Source: Romanomermis culicivorax
Lineage: Eukaryota > Nematoda > Enoplea > Mermithida > Mermithidae
Direction of reading: 5' to 3'
NCBI GenBank assembly: GCA_963922205.1
Contig: CAWUHX010000086.1
Span: 310,001 to 374,000 of the forward strand
DNA length: 64,000 nucleotides
In this document: in pieces, positions 1 to 11,700 of the stretch
Position numbering within the stretch: position 1 is the stretch's first letter
Layout of the letters: each line of letters opens with the position of its first letter
The notes under the pieces: generated by a model
The model's database searches: none
The model's input: the letters and a program-made list of their open reading frames with translations, nothing else
What the model was told of the DNA's origin: nothing
Made by a program: the position numbers and the translations under genes

Positions 1-350
1 TTTTTTTTTGTAAGATGATCGCATTCATCAAATTCTCCGTGATCGAAAACCTCTTCCAGCAAAAAATCATGAAAATACGTTTGTTCACACACGGGATAAT
101 TTTCGGTGTAAAATGATCACATTCATTGAATTCCTCGTGGTCGAAATTCCCCTCCACAAGAAAATTACGGCAGTACGCTTGTTTACACTGTGGATAATTT
201 TTTTGTGTAAAATGAGGACGTCTATTGAATTCCCCGCGGTCGAAAACTCCCGCCACTGAAAAATCATGGAAATACGCTTGTTTACACCCGGGATAATTTT
301 TCGTGTAAAGTGACCGTGTCCATCAAATTCCCAATAGTCGAAAACCCTTG
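1..350. repeat. 98-bp tandem repeat, about 3.5 copies
   Basis: Similar blocks begin near 16, 114, 212 and 310. Each carries a variant of CATTCATcaAATTC, then GGTCGAAAAC, then TTGTTTACAC followed by GGATAATTTTTcGTGTAAA. Copies differ at many positions, so the array is old. It probably continues left of the window. No coding function is visible; open frames across it come from the repeat period. Confidence 0.85.
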
Positions 351-1336
351 CAGCCCAAAAATCCTAATAAGGCTACAGGTATATTTGAAACTGCAAAAAA
401 ATTGGTAGTGCATTATGCTGCAAAAATTTTTTTTTTGAACCCATAAGTATTATATAACAAAATTGGGGAATTTGGCGTTTTCCGGGACTTTGGACAACCA
501 TATAATTGAATTGAGGCCATATTTCAAAAAACGAAAAATTCGCATTTGTGATTACACCCCCAAGATGCTTAGGCCGAAGTATGGAGGTTGGATATGGCAC
601 ACCGATTGCTGGGCATGGTGGAACTGGGGGGCCTAAAAAAGTGCGTTTTTTACCTGTTTTTGGGGCCCCACCGAGCACCACTTGCAGATAGAGGCGAAAT
701 GACAAAAGGCACCCCATAGTTTGCCCTTACGCCCGATATTATGCAGAAAACCCGAAGGTTCTGACTCTTACCGTTTGGCTCTAGAGGGGGGGGACATGAA
801 ATTTGGGGGCCAAGTATATTACAGGTTGACGCTGTCGCGCCACCTATGATAAACTAGTTAGCCTCCTATTCCAGTAAATAATTTTTTTCAACTTCGTGAG
901 TCGAAGGAGGAATTCTCATCTTCGCAATTTTCATTTTTTTCACACTCTCTTTCAACCGTTACTTCGCGTCCAGAAATTCCTTTTTTTTGATTGTCATCTA
1001 CAACGAACTTTTCGCGTCTGTAACCAAACATGAATTGGGATAGATTTATACGTCTGTAATTCTGTAACCAGTCATTTTCTTGGAGTTAAATGATAAGACC
1101 GAAAAGCAGGTACTACTTGACATTTTTACTATTTTGTGCTAAACTAATGTCACACTGAACTGAAAATTTGTAGCATACTCAACTAACGTTTGAGAATTTT
1201 TCGAATAAAAAATTATTATATTCTGCAGCAAAATTTTGTATAAATGATTTTAACGCAACTAGTAATTTTTGTCATTTTTCTATTTTCAAGCATTTTATAA
1301 ATACAGACAATAGTTTTATTCACTAGAAATAATTAG
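351..1336. other. Non-coding stretch with one dispersed-repeat copy
   Basis: No convincing gene. The segment at about 1085-1310 (gaccGAAAAGCAggtac ... GCATTTTATAAATACAGACAA) resembles sequence at 40830-41045 and more weakly at 2285-2420, so it belongs to a dispersed repeat family. If the exons at 1337-1930 are real, this is upstream intron sequence. Confidence 0.5.
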
Positions 1337-1930
1337 CTATGCCCTAATTTGCATTATTGCGATTGCGATGATAATCGCTTTGGCCGTCTTCTGCTTTTCC
1401 CAATACAAACGAAGGGCCGTCCGGCGAAGTAAGTTTAGAAATGCTTGACAGAAAATTTTATCTCTAGAATTCTATATTTCGGTTCTGCATTTATTATAGG
1501 AATAGAATATCTAACCGGCCAATCAGGATGTCAACCGCTTAGGAATGAATCGTTCTGTCGAAGGACCGTATCTTGGTAAATTTGTTTTTTCTTACAATTT
1601 ATTTGTTCAAATTTATTCTCATTCTCGAAAACAGTGACCTCCAAAAGTCAAACGCATCAACAAATCGAAGTAAAAAGAAGTAAGACTTTTCTGTTGACTA
1701 TCATATCTGATAAATTTTGATAAATTTTCATTTCGAATGGTATGCACATTAGATTGCTCACAAAATTTGTTCCACTTTCTGTTAATTGTTGTGCCATCCT
1801 TCTCAACGGTCGAAAGTAGCATATTCATCGAAAACTAATGTTTACTTAATTTTTTAGGAGTAAAAATCGTGAAAATATCGAAAACGTAAATGACAGTGTT
1901 ATGAGGACGAAAATATCACGCATAAAGTAG
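1337..1930 (+). CDS. 3' exons of a single-pass membrane protein gene (tentative)
   Basis: Four short exons can be chained with matching phases: 1337-1428, 1500-1575, 1635-1679 and 1858-1930, the last ending in TAG. The first is preceded by TAATTAG and followed by GTAAGT; the others have usable AG acceptors and GTAAAT or GTAAGA donors. Exon 1 encodes a hydrophobic helix (ALICIIAIAMIIALAVFCF) followed at once by a basic stop-transfer run (QYKRRAVRR). This is typical of a type I membrane protein with a cytoplasmic tail of about 65 residues. The tail is polar and has no domain I recognise. The start of the gene lies upstream, probably outside the window. Support is splice-site quality, phase agreement and the membrane segment; there is no homology. 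It could be a chance chain. Confidence 0.45.
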
Positions 1931-2514
1931 ATACATGCCGTAAATAGGGTTAGCTTCGCAGTTGATTTATACTTTTTCTGTTGATAGCGGCAAAAGATCG
2001 TCAATAAAAACACAATCTTCTCTAATGGTTGCTGTGGCAGCGTCAACCAATCGGCCGAAAACTAAATATACGAGGTATGAATTATCTCTAGAAGTTTGAT
2101 TAATAAGATACTGTAGCTTTAGTCATTCACGCGTGAAGCATCCTCGACTTTATAGCGTCGTCAAAGTATCTTTTTTAGGCCTTAAAAAATGTTGAATCAG
2201 ATTCACTCTGAATTCGAAATATTGAATTTTAAGATTATGTCTCATTTACAGCTTTAGAAGGGAATCGTGGGTGAAATTCATTTCTGAAGTAATAAGACTG
2301 GAAAGCAAGTGCTATTTCAAATGTTCTACTACTCATTTATCACGTAGGGCTGAGCAATCAAACTAACTTTTAACAATTTGTTTAAGAGAAAAAAATCTGG
2401 TAAAATTTTTATGGTAGGGATTGAGTGAAAGACGAGAATGACATATTGAATGAACCAACAGCCGATTAAAAAGCTGTACGATGAATTCAGCGTCTTCATT
2501 CTTTGAAACTCTAA
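1931..2514. other. Non-coding stretch
   Basis: No gene seen. It contains a weak copy (about 2285-2420) of the repeat family also present at 1085 and 40830. If the upstream exons are real, the first part is 3' UTR. Confidence 0.4.
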
Positions 2515-3440
2515 GGGCGGTAAGTTTGTTGGCGGATTAAAGGCCGATTATAGTAATCGGGGATTAAACGTCGCTTATAATCCAGGATAAAATTTTTTTC
2601 GCAAGTTTGTCGGCCGATTAAACGTCGATTAATTCAACCTAGGATTGAAGCAATCCATGAGTTCGTCAGCCGATTAAAGCTCGATTATCATAATCGACGA
2701 TTATAATAATCTGAGTTTTCAATACTGCCCCACCCCATGTTTAAAAGGCCGATTATATCTGTTATTGCGATTGCATAGTCGGTTTAATAGGTAAAAAATA
2801 ACTGTTGTTGATTTTTTCCACGATCTAAATGAGGATGAAGCAGAAAATCAAGTTTGAACGAGAATGAAACATAAAATCAAGTACAAATTCGTCATTTCCT
2901 GGACAGATCGAATCTGATGGAAGCATATTCAAATCAGAAGTTCTGGTCGCGATTTGAATTATGTAAGGACAGTGCAAGAGAATTAATTGGATAAAAAAAA
3001 ATAAAAATAAACAAGAAAATTTATTTTAAAACGAAATTTTTTAAATAAAAATTTTTTTATAAAAAATTTAAGCCCTACAATAAATTATTTAATTTTCTTC
3101 GAAATAATTAAATTTCTTCAGAATCAAAATTAGTGGTTTTCTAGTGACACGTGGACTTTGAAGTGGATATCACGAGAAAAATTGATAACGATAAGTCCAT
3201 GACGAAAGACGGCGTATCGACGGAAAAGCTGTACATCTACACTATAGACAGTATACGTTGTACAGTTTTCAATCAGCAATTATACTTATTATATGATTTT
3301 AATCGGCGATAATCGTCCTTTAATCGGCTGACGAACTTATCGATTATTTTAATCGCCGATTAAATTTTAATCCATGATTACATAATCGGCGATTAAACGT
3401 AATCCTGGATTATTTTAGTCGGCCAACAAACTTACCGCCC
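2515..3440. mobile_element. Non-autonomous Harbinger-like MITE, 926 bp
   Basis: The ends are inverted copies: GGGCGGTAAGTTTGTTGGC at the left and its complement at the right, followed inward by repeated GATTA / TAATC blocks (variants of CCGATTATaaTCGGcgATTAAACG). The element is flanked on both sides by TAA (2512-2514 and 3441-3443), the 3-bp target duplication usual for PIF/Harbinger. The interior is A/T-rich with no open frame, so it must be moved in trans. Family assignment rests on the duplication length only. Confidence 0.8.
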
Positions 3441-3443
3441 TAA

Positions 3444-4430
3444 GACTCTTTCCATCCATATCTGACATGATAGATTGCAAATACGAAATCGTGAATTTTC
3501 GTTAACCAACTATGCGGGAAAATATTATTACAGTCAGCATATACCAATTTCTCAAAAATCGATACATGTCCTATTGATGTGTTGTAATTTCCCAATGAAT
3601 CATAATTCTATTTTCCCCTGTGAGTAGGCAGGTAGTTGCAAACCCATGACATAACGAGCAGTGTCCTACGCCAGTTCATAATTCGGGGTATAGCTTGCTC
3701 TGTTCTTTAGTAAAAAGTTCAAAGATAGATTGAAACAAACAAAGACGTTCTCGAAATCGAAATCACATCGTTTGACATTGCCGCCGAAGGAAAGCTTATG
3801 AAAAAAACCCTTCGAATTCTACGAAAATTACTCATCGATGTGAAATTCATGGCCCGTCAACATATACTGGGAACATATACAATTACTTTGATCGAGATTT
3901 GATTATGCGCACTAATATATATCAGAAAGTTTCTTAGGCAATAAATACGGTTGTGATAATGGTGTTTTCTCTTTATCAATCAGGCAATCTTTCACTGTTG
4001 TCTATTTTTTCAAATGAGCCATGGAAGGGCTGGTTTAAAAATAAACGGCTATGTGGCAATGGCATCATATTCCTTATTTTTTAAATCCGATTCATAAAGT
4101 ATGCTGAACGAATGTTGCAATTTTCGACTTGACGTTGGCATTGAAAAATGACAAATTATAGTCTATTCATTTTGAAATGAGCCTCGGAAAGTATAATAAT
4201 CTATTGAAATCCGTGAGCGCACGATAAACCTGCATCGTAAGCTGACATATTTTCATCACATTTCGTTCGTCCAAGTGTTCATTATTTGCATGAACAGTTT
4301 TCTGCGTGCCGAGGCGCATTTGTAAAAAAATATGTTATAGAATCGCCGTAAAAATTACTTTCACAAAGAATTATGAGATTTTTTACTTGAAAAAATTCTT
4401 AAACGATTCAGTTTGTTCGTCTTAAAGTTC
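3444..4430. other. Unassigned flank of the large element
   Basis: No gene, repeat or RNA that I can support. This is the left flank of the 35-kb element. The last bases (AAAGTTC) do not match the right flank (CCTGATACC), so no target duplication is visible. Confidence 0.4.
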
Positions 4431-7400
4431 GGGTAGTACTAAAACCCGGATCATGTCCACGGATCCGGATCCGGATCGGGTGTCTAAAACCCGGATCACC
4501 ACGGATCGGCGGATCGGCGGATCGGGGGTTTGGCTCGCCAAACCATGTTTTTAGGTGTCTAAAACCCGGATTATCACGGATCACGGCGGATCAGTCCGGT
4601 GATCCGGATCCGTGGAAAATTCGTCTAAAACCCGGATTTTCATCACGGATCACCCCCCACGGATCGGGTTTGTATGTATTAATTTTTGATCGGGAACCCG
4701 AATTTTTGATCGGGAACCCGAATTTTTGATCCGGATCATGATTTTTTGATCCGGATCAAAATTTTTGATCTAGATCAAAATTTTTCGAATTTTTTCGTCG
4801 TGATGAGTATATTCACGTCACATAATCAGAATTTGATCCAGATCAATATTTTTGATCCGGATCAATTTTTTTTTTCAAATTTTCACCTAGAGTAAAATTT
4901 TTCGTATTTTAACGTCGTGATGAGTAAATTAACGTCACATCATCATATTTTGATCCGGATCACGATTTTGATCCGGATCAAAATTTTTTTTTTCAAATTT
5001 TCACCTAGAGTAAAATTTTTCGTATTTTACCGTCGTGATGAGTAAATTAACATCACATAATGATCCCGATCGAATTTTTTTTTCAAATTTTCACCTAGAG
5101 TAAAATTTTTCAGAAAAGAAAATTGTAAAACGATTGAACCACAACCGTGAATCATCCCGAGCAACTTCTATAAGATGTTGAACATCTGATAGAACGGTAG
5201 TTAAGCCATTAATATTGACCTCTTGTTTAGTTATGGGATCAAAATTGGATCCGTACGGATCTTTAGTCGGTTGGTTCAATTACATGAAGAAGTCTCTTTT
5301 GCAGGTGTATATAAAGAAGAGAAAAGCATTGAAACATCACGTCGACGGGATGATATAGAATAAATGCATGTTTATTAGGATTTTTTTCATTGCAATTATT
5401 TGTACGGATCTGGATCCGTGTATAATGTTAGTTGAGCAAACATTAACCACTTTTATTGGGAATAACCGTGTTTACCCAGCCATTATGTTTTCCCAGCCAT
5501 ATATGTTTATATTTTTCCTTCGTGATTAGTAAATTAACGTCACATAATCACATTTTTTAATCTGGATCACGATTTTTGATCCAGATCAAAATTTTTATCA
5601 AATTTCCACCTAGAGTAAAATTTTTCGTATTTTACCATCGTAATGAGTAAGTAAATTTTTCATACTTTTATTGAGAAAAAATTCAAAAACAATAGTCCAA
5701 TTTCTAGTCCATTTTTGGTCATTGAGATGTGGTCTAACTGCAGATTAACATCCTAGTGTCCTACTGTTTGACAACATAATTCATTTTTGGTATATGTATC
5801 TCGTGCAATTCATTGAAACATTATTTGTACGGGTTAGAAAAAAATATAGCATGTTTATTTGGAAAGTTTGAAAAATAATTTTGGAAAGGAATATTTTGTA
5901 AAACGATTGAACAACAACCGTGACATGATCCCGAATAACATCTAGAAGACGTTCAACATCTGATAGAACAGTAGTTAAGCCGTTGATGTTGCTTTCTTTT
6001 TTCGTTATTGGATCAAAATTGGATCTGTACCAGATCTTTAGTCGGTTGGTTCAATTACATAATGAAGTCTCTTTTGCAGGTGTATATAAAGAAGAGAAAA
6101 GCATTGAAACATCACGTCAACGGGATGATATAGAATAAATGTATGTGTATTAGGATTTTTTTTATTGTACGGATCTGGATCCGTGTATAATGTTAGTTGA
6201 GCAAACATTAACCTCTTTTATTGCAAATAACTGTGTTTACCCAGTCATGTATTTTTTCCCAGCCATATATGTTCACCCAGCCTTATATGTTTAGGCAGAA
6301 AATTTTTTTACGAATCTGGATCCGCGGAGTGGTTTATTTAAATTTTGTGTACGGATCCGTGTCTTTATATATGAATACGTAAAGAAAAGCTTTCTTCTTC
6401 TATTTTCTATTTTTCCTTCATTATGAGTAAGGAAATTTTTTCATAGTTTTATTGAGAAAAAATTCAAAAACAGTAGTCCAGCCAAGATTGTTCGTCATTT
6501 AGGTGTGGTTTAACTTCAGATTAATCATCCTAGTGTTCTACTGTTTGACAATTTAATTCATTTTTGCTATATGTATCTCCTGCAATTCATTGAAACATTA
6601 TTTGTACGGGTTAGAAAAAAGTATTGTAAGTTTATTTGGAAAGTTTGAAAAATAATTTTGAAAAGGAATATTTTGTAAAACGATTGAACAACAACCGTGA
6701 CATGATCCCGAATAACATCTAGAAGATGTTCAACATTTGATAGAACAGTAGTTAAGCCATTTCCTGCTTTGTTGTGGGATCAAAATGGGATTCATACCGA
6801 ATCCTTGTTCGGTATGTTCAATTACATAATGTAGTCTCGTTTGCAGGTGTATATAAAGAAGAGAAAAGCATTGAAACATCATGCCGACGGGTCGATTAAG
6901 AATAAATGTATGTCATCTGGATCCATATAATTGTCGTTTTCTGGATTTCACCTCACTGATATAGTATTTTGGATCAAATCAAAATACAGTTTTAGCAAAA
7001 CAGTAGTCAACCGAAGGAAGAGCATTTGGTTGCTCAATAAATTGTGGTCTAACATCAGATCAATACGGCTGTTCTACTATCTTGCCATTATTTCCGATGA
7101 GGACTATATGTATCCATTGGATTTGAGTGAAACATTATATCTACGGGTTGGAACATAAATGTAGCATGTGTTTTTGGTTTGTAGTATGATGGGTCCGATC
7201 CGACATTGTAGTGTGATCCGTATGATCCAACATTCACATAACACAATAACAAAGAAAAAAACACAAAGAAAAGAGAAAAGAAAGGTAATTTGGACCAGTG
7301 AACTTGCTTTTGGCTGTTGGGCCTTACCAGCCGCTTACAGCTTTTCATTCAGAAAGGTCTAATGGCAGATTAATAGACTGGTCCAATTACCTTTTTAGCA

Positions 7401-8500
7401 TTCATGTCGACGACATAATATATCCACTTGATTTAAGTGAAACATTATTTCTACGGGTTGGAATCAAAGGTTAGCATGAGTATTATGTTTGTAGTGTGAT
7501 CCGTCTTATCCGGAATACACATAACACAATTGTTAGAAATGGAAAAAATGTTTTAAAACAGAAAAGAAGAAAAGAAGATAATTTGGACCAGCCATTTTTA
7601 GCTTTGGCTTTACAAGCCACTTTCAGCTATTTGCTGAGTGTGGTCTAACGACAGATTAACACACTGGTCCAATTATCTTGTTAGCATTTATGTCCATGAC
7701 ATGATATATCCACTGGATTCAAGTGAAACATTATTTCTACGGGTTGGAATAAAAGTTCAGCATGAGTATTTGGTTTGTAGTGTGATCCGTCTTATCACAA
7801 TAGGTCGCAATGCAAAAAATAGGTTGCAATGCAACAAATTTTAAAAAACAGTAGTCGAACCTGCTTTTCGTTTTTCGCCCTTAGCATTTGAAACCTGCTT
7901 TTCACTTTTTGATGAGGAAAAGTGGTTTAATGACAGATTAACAGAGCCCAACCTACTGTTGGTTGTTTTATTCACATTTGTTATATGAATCTGCTTCATT
8001 TGAATGGAACATTATTTCTACGGGTTGAAAAAACTATTTAGCATGTGTTTATAGTTTGTAGTGTGTAGATAGCTGTCAATGTTAAAAAAGCTTTATATGA
8101 TCAAAAAATCAAAAACAGTAGTCCAGCCCTGTAACTTCATGATCTACCACTTTATAATTGGCGTGGTTTAACTGCAGAATAACAGAATTCATTATTTCCT
8201 ATTTGATAATATGCGTGGTTTAACTGCAGATTGACAAAATCGAGGGTTGTCCTACTGTTTGACAACAATATGCGTGGTCCGTATATCTATTTGCTGCATT
8301 GGAATGGAACATTATTTCTACAGGTTGGATGAATTATTTAGCTTGTGCCTTTTCAGTTATAGTGTGATCCGTATGATCCGATCATGGGCAAATACAAATA
8401 CATTGTTGTATAAAAATAAGTTTGTTCAGCATCTGATTTGGTTCAGCATCTGATTCGTACATTATTAGTTAGAATATCATGAATCACTGAAATACTAACG
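4431..8500. repeat. Left terminal and subterminal repeat region
   Basis: Four copies of (TC)TAAAACCCGG lie within the first 205 bases (about 4438, 4483, 4558, 4624), mixed with GATCCGGATC blocks. Further in, a unit of about 770 bp repeats; its marker, GTGTATATAAAGAAGAG, stands near 5307, 6081 and 6850. From 6600 to 8450 a shorter unit of about 285-310 bp repeats, marked by CTACGGGTTGGA at about 7140, 7453, 7739, 8020 and 8320. The right terminus carries the outer parts in inverted orientation. No gene is supported here; short open frames follow the repeats. Confidence 0.8.
5299..5375 (+). promoter_or_regulatory. Repeated inward-facing TATA-like block
   Basis: GCAGGTGTATATAAAGAAG is followed by conserved AAAGCATTGAAACATCA; near copies start at about 6074 and 6842. 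The inverted right terminus holds the complement at about 38396-38437 and 38938-38980. TATATAAAG fits a TATA box pointing into the element from both ends. Promoter activity is an inference. Confidence 0.35.
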
Positions 8501-8779
8501 TCGTCAAGTTGAAAAAATCCAATTCAGTAAACTGTGAACTATATTTGTATGTTATTATTTATATATGTAGTTTACCTATTAAACTATTTACACTATCAAC
8601 CCTACAGTTTCCCTCTGTAAATAAGAATGTGAAACTTAATTTACTTGAAAGAAAAATTGCGTTGGACTAGTATGTACAAAAACTAATACAAAAAGTGGAA
8701 TACAAACGAAAACGGCACCCGGAACACCGGTAGACTAGTAACAAAAACAATAACAAAAAAATACGGAAAAATACAAAAA
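8501..8779. other. A/T-rich 3' flank of the helicase gene
   Basis: No gene. It follows the helicase stop codon (gene on the - strand) and is probably its 3' UTR and spacer. Confidence 0.4.
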
Positions 8780-11700
8780 CTAATAGAATACGTCCATCGG
8801 GACGTGTATACCCCTTTGATGGGCTATATTGGCCAAATCATCGGCCTCCTTCCTCGCCTGTTGATTTTTGTTCATTCTTTCCCATTTGAGCAATAGGTCC
8901 CGCAAGCAGTGCACAAAATAATTGTAAGCCGTTTCGAGGCTCCAATCTGCTTTCGGCCTGTAACCTCGCGTCGTCGTCAAATATCCGCACATAAATTCGT
9001 ACACAGTGGCGATTTGTCCGTCTTCGGTTATCAACCGAATATGGTGTTTCTTATATTCGTCATAAATTGAATACGGCGGTTTGGTTAATTGCCCCACCAT
9101 CAATCGGAAAATATCGTGGCGTAAATGTATATGCCACACAACAATGTGTCGCGAAAGAACTGAAATAAATGATAATGAGTTTTTAGAATACCCGGATCCG
9201 ATACTCACGGATCACCCAAATTTCAGACTCCAAAATGTTGAAAAAAGTTTGCCACTTTGTTCAATAACCTAAGAACACGTTAAAATCAAAATTTTAAAAT
9301 TTTAAAATTTTTTTAAATTTTTTAAATTTTTTAAAAAATTTTAAAATTTTTTAATTTCGTTATAGAAATATCCGCCGTACTCAGAAACATAGGAAAACAT
9401 GTTTCCCCAACCCGGAACACAATTTTTCACTTCAATAATTGAGTGATCCGTGGCCGAGTGATCCGGGTTTTAGACGTGCATGTCTAAAACCCGGATTATT
9501 TTCTCATGGATCACCTAAATTTTAGACTCAAAAATGAAGAAAAAAGTTTGCCAACTTGTTCAACATACTAAACAGGGTCAGGGGAACACGTTAAAATCAA
9601 AATTTTAAAATTTTAAAATTTTTTTAAATTTTTTAAATTTTTTAAAAAAATTTTAAAATTTTTTAATTTCGTTATAGAAATATCCGCCGTACTCAGAAAC
9701 GTAGGAAAACATGTTTCCCCAACCCGGAACACAATTTTTCACTTCAATAATTGAGTGATCCGTGGCCGAGTGATCCGGGTTTTAGACGTGTATGTCTAAA
9801 ACCCGGATTATTTTCTCACGGATCACCTAAATTTTAGACTCAAAAATGAAGAAAAAAGTTTGCCAACTTGTTCGACATACTCAACAGGGTCAGGGGAACA
9901 CTTTAAAATCAAAATTTTAAAATTTTAAAATTTTTTTAAATTTTTAAAATTTTTAAAAAATATTAAAATCGTCATAGAAATGTCCGGCGAAAATGTTTCA
10001 GGACTCAGAAAAGTTAATATTGATTATGAAGAATCTAATAAATCTATCTAACAGAAAACATATCCATAAAAAGGCAAATAAATACCTTTTATGCCGTGCG
10101 ATACGGCGTAATGTGCATCCCGATAATGCCAGGGCCCAGTTGCACCAACGACTAGTTACTCATAACTAGCTACTAGCTAGTATAAAAGATTTATATACTT
10201 GTATAGTTAAAACGAGTTGCACCAATGTTCGCTAGTTATCATTCATGAGTAACTAGTCGGGTATTTTCAACTAGACTAGTGAAAACGAGTTGCACCACTT
10301 ACTCATAATACGCAGGCTTTTTAACTAGCGATTTTAGACTAGTAGAAGTCTTCTCATTGTGTAATGTGTATATTGTTGTCGCGCGCAGCCTACGAGATTA
10401 TTCACAAACCTAAACGTATGTGTTGAAATTATATTTCTCTCGATAACTATGCCGAAAATTGTTAATTCGGAAAAATTGAAAGTCTTGCTGTTAACAAAAA
10501 TAGAGGAGAAGAAAGATATCTTGTTCGGAAAATTTAGCGATTGTCTAACGAAAAATGATCGTTGCAAAGCCTGGCAAGAAGTTTACGAGTTCGGTAAAAG
10601 TATTGGGTATGGTTTTTCTTCCGATTCAACGTATGCCTACGTTCGTGATACCGTTTGGCCAAACATTCGGAAAGCTAGTGTCGCAAAGCGGGATAAATTA
10701 CAAAGAACCGGCGAAGGAAACGAAGATGGCGGTTTATCAGCAGTCGACGAAAAAGTCATCAACATCATTGGTAACGAATCAGCAGCTGTTATGGGTTTAT
10801 CGATCACGGAATCAATGGATCGAACGGAAAAGTATTGTGAATCGGCGAAAATTATTGAGGACACGGATATGAGCATCAGGTGAAAAATTAATGGTTTTAT
10901 TAATTTGGGGATACACAAGACAATACAAAGAATAAAAAGTGTATGTATTGCAACATGGGAGGGGGTATGGGGTGTATTACACTTCACCTAAAGGCCCACC
11001 TACTTTCAAACAATTTTGGAGAAAAGAAAATTTTCGAACAGTTTTCTACGGAAAATTCCTCTGCAAACCGTATTTTTTGATCGAAATTAGTTTAATACAG
11101 CTGAAAAAGCTAAATATGATGAGAAATGACGTGAAAATAGCAGTATTCCCCTGTAATAAGCTAATTTCTAATATTGTCTACACATTTATGTCGTTTCATG
11201 AGCTTAAAAGATTAAACCGCTGTGTTACTCTTAAATAACTGATTCAAATTTTTGTTGTAAAACGCAATTTCTTTTACATAGTTTTAAAATGTAATGAAAA
11301 ACCAAGAATTTTTCCGGGAGGAACCGGGAAAAAACCGGGAATTTCATTTCAGGAAAGTAGTGGCCACCCTGACATCAGCAATTGTATTTCAGCTCCGTTT
11401 CGAACAAAAAAGTTGCAAAAAAACGCATATCCTCAATGATTGACAAAGATTCGACGGATGATGCGACTCCTGGCACAGATGAAAAGCGTTCTTTACAAAT
11501 CGTTAACTTGAAGCTATCTAACGCGTATTTGGAGAAAAAATTGAAATTGGTCGACTCGCTCGAATACAAGGCGCAACTGGAAATACGCTTGCTACAAAAG
11601 CAACTGGCGGATGATGGGCCGGCAGCCTCGATTACTTGCAATGTTCGTAGTGAAACTGCACCTCCCGTTCTTGCTTATGAACAACCGGGTAGTTCCGAAA

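Noticed and set aside
373-717. - strand open frame of 114 codons
   Set aside because: Lies in repeat-like DNA, composition is not coding-like, no splice partners or motifs.
8780-9208. A separate single-exon gene
   Set aside because: The acceptor at 9160 and its phase join it to the split exon at 10086, making it the helicase's last exon.
9170-10010. CRISPR-like array
   Set aside because: Units are about 310 bases and continuous, with no spacers, in a eukaryotic intron.
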